Shown: piece after piece, positions 1-4,294 of the stretch
Layout of the letters: the number at the start of each line of letters is the position of its first letter
How positions within the stretch are numbered: the stretch's first letter is position 1
Assembly (NCBI GenBank): GCA_028064935.1
Contig: JAPTWT010000104.1
Span: forward strand, 1-5,154
DNA length: 5,154 bases
DNA from: Gammaproteobacteria bacterium
GTDB lineage: Bacteria; Pseudomonadota; Gammaproteobacteria; Acidiferrobacterales; Acidiferrobacteraceae
Direction of reading: 5' to 3'
The notes under the pieces: model-generated
Seen by the model: only the letters and a program-made list of their open reading frames with translations
What the model was told of the DNA's origin: nothing
Databases searched by the model: none
Translations under genes and position numbers: made by a program

Positions 1-1
1 G

Positions 2-127
2 ATGCCTGGAGTGCGGGCGCCGCAGCATACTGTCGATAGTGTGGGGGCGGTTTTCCCAAGTTATGTCTGCCCTAGCGCATGCGGGTTTCACGCGTATATC
101 ACGCTCGCCGGGTTTAAGGAGGACTAA
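2..127 (+). CDS. 3' part of a small Cys-rich (zinc-ribbon-like) phage-type protein, possibly partial
   Basis: An open frame runs from the left edge to a TAA at 125-127, giving about 41 codons. It begins with an ATG at position 2, but the true start may lie outside the window. Near its C-terminus it carries Y-V-C-P-S-A-C-G-F-H-A-Y-I-T, a C-x3-C pair followed by an H and a T. This resembles the C-terminal zinc-ribbon-like motif (CPxCGxxHxT) seen in many very small phage proteins, although the usual spacing is CxxC. The stop codon overlaps a following ATG as TAATG, preceded by a strong Shine-Dalgarno sequence, which supports this frame being a real gene end. Another frame ends earlier at 37-39 and looks less protein-like. 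The function is unknown and the zinc-binding role is inference. Confidence 0.45.
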   Translation: MPGVRAPQHTVDSVGAVFPSYVCPSACGFHAYITLAGFKED

Positions 128-216
128 TGCCACTAGCCTGCGGCTGTGATGATTACGCCGGCTCGCAGAGTACCACCGAGACTATGCCAAGCCGCCCGCG
201 CCGGGGTTTGGGCTGA
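127..216 (+). CDS. Possible 29-residue small ORF coupled to the upstream gene
   Basis: The ATG at 127 overlaps the preceding stop codon (TAATG) and is preceded by AAGGAGGA at 116-123, with 4 nt between GGAGG and the ATG. The predicted peptide begins MPLACGCDDYAG and ends in an Arg/Pro/Gly-rich stretch before a TGA at 214-216. The opening M-x-L-A-C-x-C-D is reminiscent of the first residues of small Cys-rich phage proteins that are normally two to three times longer. This may therefore be a truncated relative, or a leader whose translation couples to nrdB, which starts 17 nt after its stop. The good ribosome binding site and the stop-start overlap are seen directly. Whether a stable product is made is uncertain. 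Confidence 0.35.
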   Translation: MPLACGCDDYAGSQSTTETMPSRPRRGLG

Positions 217-232
217 AGATTAAGGAGAGGAT

Positions 233-1237
233 ATGAACCCAATCAAAGCCAGCGATAAGCGAGTCGTCAACGGCTCGTCAGACATTAACCAACTCGCCCC
301 TTTCAAGTACAAGTGGGCGTGGGAATACTTTCTGAACGCGAATAGCAACCACTGGACGCCTCTTGAGATTGGCATGGGCAGCGATGTTCAGGATTACAAC
401 ACAAAGCTCTCTCCCAAGGAGAAGCGTGTTTTTGAGAATGTCCTGTCCTACCTCACTACCAGCGACATTCTCGCTATGCGAAACATCGGGCTGGCCGTTA
501 TGGAGAAGATGACCGCGCCTGAGATTCAGATGTACAACGCGCGGCAGATATATGAGGAAAGCCTGCATACCTGGTGTTACCAGCATTGCATCGAGTCCAT
601 AGGGCTGGACCAGGGAGAGATTTACAACCGCTATCGGGTCGTCCCCGAAATCCACGCCAAGATTCAGATGGCGAATGATTATCTTGCGGGCATCCTCCGC
701 CCCAACATCAACCTGCATGATCGGGATGAATTACTTAACTTCGTGCTGGCCTATATCTTCTTCGCCGGCATCTTCGAGGGCGTGTGGTTCTACAATGGCT
801 TCTCGCCTATCTTCGCCCTCCAACGGAATGGGCTAATGAAGGGGACCGCCGAGCAGTTGCAGTACATCATGCGCGATGAGGTCATGCACACTGGCTTTGG
901 CATTCGCGTAATCCGCCAGATCATCGACGAGGAGAGCCTGTCTGTACCGGACTCCCTACTGATGGATATGTGGCAGAGGGCGGAACAGGCGGAGAAGGAC
1001 TACATTGAGTACATCCTTCCAGAGCCGATTTTAGGGTATTCCTCGCGCGACCACATGGAGCAGTTCAGGTACATCGCCAATCGTCGGTCACGGCAGTTAG
1101 GCTTTGACGAGCCGTATCCTGGGGCCGCTAATGCGCTGCCCTGGTTGGATGAACAGGCGAATACGCGCAAGGAGAAGAACTTCTTCGAGACCCGTGTCAC
1201 CGAGTACCAAACAGGTGGGTCGTTGTCGTGGGATTAG
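233..1237 (+). CDS. nrdB: Class I ribonucleoside-diphosphate reductase, beta (R2) subunit
   Basis: This is the R2 subunit of class I ribonucleotide reductase (334 aa). It houses the diiron-tyrosyl radical that the alpha subunit uses to convert ribonucleoside diphosphates to deoxyribonucleotides in the cytoplasm. The ferritin-like metal site is complete: Asp78 (TTSD), Glu109 and His112 (EESLH), Glu182 (FEGVWFY), and Glu216 and His219 (DEVMH). Tyr116, four residues after His112, matches the radical tyrosine (Y122 in E. coli NrdB). Trp41 (NHWTP) matches Trp48 of the radical path. The C-terminal tail, with Tyr325 in VTEYQTGG and ending in SLSWD, is the alpha-docking peptide carrying the interface tyrosine, and it is intact. 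AAGGAG at 222-227 lies 5 nt before the ATG at 233. No alpha subunit lies in the window; it is expected nearby or from the host. The surrounding small overlapping genes suggest a phage copy that boosts dNTP supply during replication. Class Ia is the likely subclass, but assignment needs a phylogeny. Confidence 0.96.
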   Translation: MNPIKASDKRVVNGSSDINQLAPFKYKWAWEYFLNANSNHWTPLEIGMGSDVQDYNTKLSPKEKRVFENVLSYLTTSDILAMRNIGLAVMEKMTAPEIQMYNARQIYEESLHTWCYQHCIESIGLDQGEIYNRYRVVPEIHAKIQMANDYLAGILRPNINLHDRDELLNFVLAYIFFAGIFEGVWFYNGFSPIFALQRNGLMKGTAEQLQYIMRDEVMHTGFGIRVIRQIIDEESLSVPDSLLMDMWQRAEQAEKDYIEYILPEPILGYSSRDHMEQFRYIANRRSRQLGFDEPYPGAANALPWLDEQANTRKEKNFFETRVTEYQTGGSLSWD

Positions 1238-1247
1238 GGGAGGATGC

Positions 1248-1598
1248 ATGATCTCTGCCGAGATGCTGGAAAGCCGGAAAAGCTCTCTAAGAAAGGAGGA
1301 CCCCCCTCTACACACGCTGCTCTCCGAGGTCGAGCGGATGCAAGGCAATGGGAGGCTAGTAGGGCAGATTCTGTATCTCATGGAAGTGACGGAGATCCCC
1401 TGGCGCCCGGAGTCGCTCAAAGCCTTATGTCAGTATATCACCACGCTGCATGTTCGCGCCGCCCCCTCCGTAACGCTTACCGACGGGGGGAACTTCCGCG
1501 CCGCCTGGCGAAAAAACGGCGTGCAGATCGCCATTGAGTTTAGCAAGGTAGATACGGAATGCTGGATAATAAAAATCCCCATAAAGGAGCACTCATGA
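1248..1598 (+). CDS. Hypothetical protein, 116 aa, with a C-terminal beta-rich 'TDGGN...AW...G..IAIEF' domain
   Basis: I do not recognise a named family. The N-terminal half (to about residue 65) is charged and probably helical. Residues 71-110 look like a small antiparallel sheet: P-S-V-T-L-T-D-G-G-N-F, then A-W-R-K-N-G-V-Q-I-A-I-E-F, then C-W-I-I-K-I. This follows the pattern (PxxxPTxDGGxxxEWxxGGxxLxIEI) common in uncharacterised small bacterial and phage proteins; that likeness is from memory. The start at 1248 is preceded by GGGGAGG (1237-1243) with a 4-nt spacer, and that sequence begins at the last base of the nrdB stop codon. The frame is open further upstream, but only inside nrdB. 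The AAGGAGG at 1293-1299 encodes Lys-Glu and has no start codon at a useful distance. The gene ends in an ATGA overlap with the next gene, so the two are translationally coupled. The role is unknown. Confidence 0.75.
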   Translation: MISAEMLESRKSSLRKEDPPLHTLLSEVERMQGNGRLVGQILYLMEVTEIPWRPESLKALCQYITTLHVRAAPSVTLTDGGNFRAAWRKNGVQIAIEFSKVDTECWIIKIPIKEHS

Positions 1599-1798
1599 CC
1601 CCTCCGGTGCTCAACATCAAGTGGCGCTGCCTGGTAGCCGCCCTTGTCATCGCCATTGCGCTCGTCGGGGCGCTTTCTTACAAGTCTCGGCCTGCCAGTC
1701 GGTTCACGCCGATCTGGAGCCCCAAGTGGATGGGGTCTCACTGGCCGCGAAAACCCCTCCCGTCGCCGCTGTACTGCCTCTATGTCCGCCACTAAGTA
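1595..1798 (+). CDS. Small single-pass membrane protein, 66 aa (stop codon TAA; unknown function)
   Basis: The product has a short polar N-terminus, one hydrophobic segment at about residues 12-28 (Leu/Val/Ala/Ile-rich), and a basic, Trp- and Pro-rich tail (residues 30-66) with Trp41, Trp45 and Trp50 and a Y-C-L-Y-V-R-H end. AAAGGAG at 1583-1589 sits 5 nt before the ATG at 1595, and the start overlaps the preceding TGA as ATGA. The coding codons end near 1792 and the frame closes at the TAA right after the final His codon, so the exact last base may differ by a codon from the coordinate given. The hydrophobic stretch could be an uncleaved signal anchor; no clear AxA or lipobox follows it. The positive residues before it are few (Lys9, Arg11). 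Size, single membrane span and position among phage-like genes would fit an envelope or lysis-accessory peptide, but no function can be assigned. Confidence 0.65.
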
Positions 1799-1973
1799 CG
1801 GCTGCTTTAACCGCCGCATACCAGATACGGTGCGCTACCAGGATGGGTGGACAGAGGACGGCCGGCGGATCCTCGTGGATGTTCCCTTTCGCATGAGCCG
1901 CGAGTGCCACTGGGAATCCCGAGAGAGTGACCCTCGCTGCCGAGGATGCACCGCGCCGCATGAAAACCCCTAG
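1782..1973 (+). CDS. Small Cys-rich protein, 63 aa, putative zinc binder
   Basis: The frame from ATG 1782 to the TAG at 1971-1973 encodes a polar, Arg-rich protein with Cys8, Cys42-His43 (SRECHW), Cys53 and Cys56 (D-P-R-C-R-G-C) and His60. A C-H pair followed by a CxxC pair about ten residues later could form a compact metal site. This kind of D-P-x-C-x-G-C ending occurs in small phage proteins, though I cannot name a family. The start lies inside the end of the membrane-protein gene (about 14 nt overlap) and has no Shine-Dalgarno sequence of its own, so translation probably depends on coupling. Its own end overlaps the following ORF by 14 nt. The Cys/His spacing and the operon position argue for a real gene rather than a chance ORF. 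Function is unknown. Confidence 0.6.
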   Translation: MSATKYGCFNRRIPDTVRYQDGWTEDGRRILVDVPFRMSRECHWESRESDPRCRGCTAPHENP

Positions 1974-2178
1974 CCGCGGCCTCTGGCCGCTTGAGAAGAT
2001 CGAGTATGTCCAGTGGCTCTCTTACTGCGGGGCCTCAAAGACGTACATCCGAAAACACGTTGGCTGTTCCCCCGGTGTTCTTGCGCGGCATCTGAACGCG
2101 GACGTGCGCGCCCTCGCGGCGTCTGTACCCTCCTCTGCCTCGTGGCTCCCCCCTTCCCCCCCCCAAGAAAAAAGTTGA
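1960..2178 (+). CDS. Small helix-turn-helix-like protein, 72 aa
   Basis: Residues about 22-46 read as a helix-turn-helix: C-G-A-S-K-T-Y-I-R-K-H-V (helix 2), G-C-S (turn), then P-G-V-L-A-R-H-L (recognition helix). An amphipathic W-P-L-E-K-I-E-Y-V-Q-W-L helix precedes it. The Pro/Ser-rich C-terminus (PPSPPQEKS) is encoded by a run of nine C at 2156-2164. I chose ATG 1960, which overlaps the previous gene by 14 nt; GAGG at 1942-1945 is rather far upstream. An in-frame GTG at 1927 would add 11 residues but has no better ribosome site. The TGA stop (2176-2178) lies inside the -35 box of the next promoter. The protein could be a small DNA-binding regulator, possibly acting on the inverted repeat just downstream, or a phage packaging or replication accessory. 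Both are inference. Confidence 0.6.
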   Translation: MKTPSRGLWPLEKIEYVQWLSYCGASKTYIRKHVGCSPGVLARHLNADVRALAASVPSSASWLPPSPPQEKS

Positions 2179-2203
2179 CAACCTCCTGCCCTCAGACTAA
2201 AGT
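2165..2203 (+). promoter_or_regulatory. Sigma70-type promoter with A-rich upstream element
   Basis: A perfect -35 hexamer TTGACA (2175-2180) is followed after exactly 17 nt by TAAAGT (2198-2203), which matches four of six positions of TATAAT. The ten bases before the -35 (AAGAAAAAAG, 2165-2174) resemble an UP element. Transcription would start near 2209-2211 and give a leader of about 30 nt for the first outer membrane protein gene. The -35 overlaps the stop codon of the HTH-like ORF, so the promoter opens a new unit at the exact end of the preceding operon. Confidence 0.72.
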
Positions 2204-2229
2204 CCTATTGACCAAACACAACAATAGGA
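2203..2229. promoter_or_regulatory. Inverted repeat at the predicted transcription start; candidate operator or leader hairpin
   Basis: TCCTATTG (2203-2210) and CAATAGGA (2222-2229) are perfect 8-bp inverted copies separated by 11 nt. The arm centres are 19 nt apart, close to two turns of DNA, which suits a dimeric repressor. The repeat spans the expected transcription start. If transcription begins at or before 2204 the arms would instead form an RNA hairpin that buries the AGGA of the ribosome binding site (2226-2232). If it begins near 2210 the left arm is absent from the RNA and an operator is the better reading. Confidence 0.5.
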
Positions 2230-2239
2230 AGGGATGGAG

Positions 2240-2881
2240 ATGCAAAAGACACTTTTGACATTGGCTTTACTCGGCACGATGGGGACGGCGCAGGCGGCTC
2301 ATTTGGAGATCGGGGCCGGATATGCGAAAGGCAAGCTCGTGGCGAATGGAACCTGGAGACAGGTCGGCAATCCTTACACCATGCACTCGAACAATATCAC
2401 TTGGTTTGCAGGAATCACCGGCCACCCCTATAAGTACCTCGCCTATCATGTGGACTTCGTGCATATCGGGACGTACTCGGAAAACTCATGGGATACGTCC
2501 GATTACTCATATGGTATCCAGCATTGCCTGGGCGCGAATTGCAGTGGCGGTTGGTACAATTTCGTGGGCGCTGGCATGGATCAGGGGATTCGTGTCACGG
2601 TCGGCCCGACCTTTGGCGTAGGCCACTGGCACGGCAGTCTACAAGTTGGTCCATACTTCTACGATTCGACGTGGCACGTCACGATCTATAATACGCAGGG
2701 TCAAATTGTCGGGACCGGCAACAAGTTCAACCGGATACAGGTCGGCGATGTGGTGGGCGCCTCGCTCAGGTATCGCGGCATTTCGCTGGCTGCTGATTAT
2801 TACCTCATGCGAGCCCCGCAAGACCGCAATCCGCCCCTTATATACGGAGCATATGTGGCAACGGTCGGCTACCGTTTCTAG
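2240..2881 (+). CDS. Secreted outer membrane beta-barrel protein (OMP 1)
   Basis: This 213-aa protein starts with a classical signal peptide (MQKTLLTLALL...), with a likely cut after A-Q-A at residues 17-19. The mature part is made of alternating polar and hydrophobic strands rich in Gly, Tyr and Trp, for example HLEIGAGYAKG, ITWFAGITG, YLAYHVDFVHIGTY, VTVGPTFGVG and SLAADYYLM. It ends in V-G-Y-R-F, the aromatic C-terminus recognised by the BAM machinery. The size fits a barrel of about eight strands. Cys96 and Cys101 lie in one apparent loop (QHCLGANC) and could form a disulfide. ATG 2240 is preferred because AGGAAGG (2226-2232) is 7 nt upstream and the product begins with a normal n-region; ATG 2234 would add Met-Glu. 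The gene has its own promoter and a terminator right after it. Phage barrels such as lambda Lom are known lysogenic conversion factors; whether this is homologous cannot be told here. The family is unrecognised. Confidence 0.8.
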   Translation: MQKTLLTLALLGTMGTAQAAHLEIGAGYAKGKLVANGTWRQVGNPYTMHSNNITWFAGITGHPYKYLAYHVDFVHIGTYSENSWDTSDYSYGIQHCLGANCSGGWYNFVGAGMDQGIRVTVGPTFGVGHWHGSLQVGPYFYDSTWHVTIYNTQGQIVGTGNKFNRIQVGDVVGASLRYRGISLAADYYLMRAPQDRNPPLIYGAYVATVGYRF

Positions 2882-2893
2882 GTGATTCCCCAT

Positions 2894-2917
2894 GCCCCCA
2901 CGGGCGGGGCGCTTTTT
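2894..2917 (+). terminator. Intrinsic terminator after OMP 1
   Basis: GCCCC (2894-2898) pairs with GGGGC (2906-2910) around a 7-nt loop, followed by GC and TTTTT (2913-2917). It lies 12 nt after the OMP 1 stop codon. The stem is short but all G-C. With no promoter visible before the next gene, it probably works as a partial terminator that sets a high ratio of OMP 1 to the downstream genes. Confidence 0.7.
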
Positions 2918-2960
2918 ACTCCGCAAAGGCCAGGGAGGCCCGGAGCGGGAAGGAGATATC

Positions 2961-3512
2961 ATGCGTAAGAACGACTTTATTTTTGCTACAGGGCTTTTCG
3001 TCCTTCTTGGGATCTTGGTCTTCCTGGTGTTCTTTGACAACGCTGCGCGCGCGGCCGTGCGCCCCATCGTCTCGGTCTACGGGGGTGAGTCGACCATGAA
3101 CTCGCTGAACGATGCGAAAGGAACGGCTTACCAAGTCGATCAGACGAACCACCTAGGCACGACCATCGGCGGTTATCGGTACGGCGCGGACTTCGGATAC
3201 CTGAACCTCGGCCATGCCAGTATCGGCCACGGCCTCTATCTGAAGACTGATGGAATCTTCGCTCTCTATCGCGTCTCAGACCGCGTAGGGCCGGTGAGTA
3301 CGTTCGCCGGAGTCGGCCCCTATCTTTACGCCGTGACCGTCCCTACGGGCCTAGGAACGTACCAAGATCAATATAACGCGGCTCTCATGACAGCCGTGGG
3401 CCTCCAGTACCGCCTCGGCGCTTGGCGCGCGCGGGTCTCGTGGGAAAGGCTGACAACTTTTAGGAATTTCGACGAGGATGTTATTCTTCTGGGCGTGGGC
3501 CACACGCTGTAG
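2961..3512 (+). CDS. Second secreted beta-barrel-type outer membrane protein (OMP 2)
   Basis: This is a 183-aa protein. An N-terminal segment (M-R-K-N-D then a strongly hydrophobic stretch, residues 6-25) leads to a candidate signal-peptidase site at A-R-A (about residues 29-31). The mature part has Gly/Tyr-rich alternating strands: RPIVSVYGG, LGTTIGGYRYG, ADFGYLNLG, FAGVGPYLYAV and MTAVGLQYRLG. It closes with a W-E-R-L...D-E-D-V-I-L-L-G-V-G-H-T-L ending, which follows the last two strands of OmpA-like eight-stranded barrels, though the final residue is Leu rather than Phe. ATG 2961 is chosen because AAGGAG (2950-2955) lies 5 nt before it; the open frame further upstream crosses the terminator. 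It is not obviously a copy of OMP 1 in sequence. The hydrophobic segment is long and could instead act as an anchor. Expression probably depends on read-through. Exact function is unknown. Confidence 0.75.
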   Translation: MRKNDFIFATGLFVLLGILVFLVFFDNAARAAVRPIVSVYGGESTMNSLNDAKGTAYQVDQTNHLGTTIGGYRYGADFGYLNLGHASIGHGLYLKTDGIFALYRVSDRVGPVSTFAGVGPYLYAVTVPTGLGTYQDQYNAALMTAVGLQYRLGAWRARVSWERLTTFRNFDEDVILLGVGHTL

Positions 3513-3549
3513 CCCTCTCCGAGCCATGGATGGCCTTTCAGGAGGTTTT

Positions 3550-4125
3550 ATGCGGACCATCAATACTTGGCTTTTGTGGGTTGTGACTGTATCCCCCCTC
3601 GTTGCGGCGATGCACTTAGTCTTTCACTCCGCTCCCGGCTGCCCCACCCCGGTGCCGGTTGTAGACGTTAAGAAGGCCGTCGCCCCCCCGGTGCTTGTAG
3701 CCCCGACGGGCCCCCCCAAGTGGGTCCATGTCGTCGGCCCCTTCGCCCCTATTGTCCGCCACGTCTCTCACACCACCGGGATCCCCGCCTCGCTTATCGC
3801 CGCCGTCATCCATGTCGAGTCCCACGGGCATCTACGGGCCATCAGCGCCGCGGGCGCCATAGGCCCCATGCAACTCATGCCACATACGGCGTGGGTCATC
3901 CTTCGGGTGAACCCGTGGCGGGCGGAGCCGAACATTATGGGAGGAGCGCGGTACCTCGCACGACAGATTCGGCGTTTCCATAGTGTGCGCCTCGCCCTAA
4001 GCGCATACAACGCGGGCCCACAGGCCGTGATCGACGCCGGCGGAGAGCCTTCGTACACCCAGTCATACGTTCACGCGGTGTTGCGGACATGGAGGCGGAT
4101 CAGAACCGGAAGCGACCGTAGATGA
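3550..4125 (+). CDS. Membrane-anchored lytic transglycosylase (SLT domain)
   Basis: This 191-aa protein cleaves the glycan strands of peptidoglycan between MurNAc and GlcNAc, forming 1,6-anhydro ends. The SLT-type domain spans roughly residues 62-180. The catalytic Glu90 lies in H-V-E-S-H-G, followed by G-A-I-G-P-M-Q-L-M-P (102-111), the A-Y-N-A-G-P motif (152-157) and a Y-V at 173-174, all family hallmarks. An N-terminal hydrophobic segment (residues 6-25) is a signal anchor or uncleaved signal, joined to the domain by a Pro/Val-rich linker (about 32-58). AGGAGGT (3540-3546) sits just before ATG 3550; the frame upstream of it overlaps OMP 2 and is not needed. The gene follows OMP 2 by 37 nt in the same unit. 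In a phage it may serve as a signal-arrest-release-like endolysin or an entry or egress wall enzyme. In a conjugative element a VirB1-like role would be possible, but no other transfer genes are seen. Confidence 0.9.
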   Translation: MRTINTWLLWVVTVSPLVAAMHLVFHSAPGCPTPVPVVDVKKAVAPPVLVAPTGPPKWVHVVGPFAPIVRHVSHTTGIPASLIAAVIHVESHGHLRAISAAGAIGPMQLMPHTAWVILRVNPWRAEPNIMGGARYLARQIRRFHSVRLALSAYNAGPQAVIDAGGEPSYTQSYVHAVLRTWRRIRTGSDRR

Positions 4126-4181
4126 TAACCCCATCTGGGCGCATGCCGCCCGTCCGAGATCCGATAACAGGGAGGAAATTC

Positions 4182-4205
4182 ACCGGGGGACCATTAGCCC
4201 CCGGT
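4182..4205. terminator. Strong hairpin, probable terminator for the + strand unit
   Basis: ACCGGGGG (4182-4189) and CCCCCGGT (4198-4205) form a perfect 8-bp GC-rich stem with an 8-nt loop, 57 nt after the transglycosylase stop codon. The base run after it is TGAAAAGTTT, not a clean U-tract, so Rho-independent function is plausible but not certain. Confidence 0.5.
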
Positions 4206-4217
4206 TGAAAAGTTTGA

Positions 4218-4241
4218 TGGGCCTGCGAGTAAAGAGGCCCA
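4218..4241. terminator. Second hairpin, probable terminator for the - strand operon
   Basis: TGGGCCT (4218-4224) and AGGCCCA (4235-4241) form a perfect 7-bp stem with a 10-nt loop. Read on the - strand it is followed by TCAAACTTTTC, a loose T-rich stretch, which suits termination of the leftward genes. Together with the hairpin 12 nt to its left it forms a back-to-back terminator pair. Confidence 0.5.
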
Positions 4242-4294
4242 ATAAATATGTGGTGCAGGAGGAGCCAGTGGATCACCTGACTGCCTCAGCTTCT

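Larger units (their letters stand above)
4126..4294. other. Convergent intergenic region (169 nt) without a supported gene
   Basis: This stretch lies between the ends of two converging transcription units. It contains the two hairpins listed separately and a weaker GGGCG-CATGC-CGCCC stem at 4137-4151 with no T-run. No convincing ORF or promoter is present. AGGAGGAG at 4257-4264 precedes a GTG at 4268, but that frame would run antisense to the adjacent gene. Confidence 0.6.

Noticed and set aside
278..718. 146-codon open frame on the - strand inside nrdB
   Set aside because: It is fully antisense to a well-supported conserved gene, with no ribosome site or family resemblance; long antisense frames are expected in GC-rich coding DNA.
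1104..1247. Upstream extension of the 116-residue ORF into nrdB
   Set aside because: The frame is open by chance within the nrdB 3' end. The start at 1248 has the Shine-Dalgarno sequence and gives the protein-like part only.
1244..1537. 97-codon frame starting at ATG 1244 (MHDLC...)
   Set aside because: It overlaps the better-supported 1248 frame. Its product is Arg/Ala-rich and irregular, typical of an out-of-frame reading, and its ATG is too close to the GGGGAGG.
1704..1961. 85-codon - strand ORF
   Set aside because: It is antisense to the small overlapping + strand genes, with no initiation signals and a composition typical of a shadow frame.
2639..3067. 142-codon - strand ORF spanning the OMP 1 end, the terminator and the OMP 2 start
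   Set aside because: It is antisense to two secreted-protein genes and a terminator, has a Lys/Arg-rich low-quality sequence, and lacks a ribosome site.
3682..3718. C7 homopolymers in the transglycosylase linker as phase-variation sites
   Set aside because: They encode the Pro-rich linker in a GC-rich window where C5-C7 runs are common; no flanking sign of switching.
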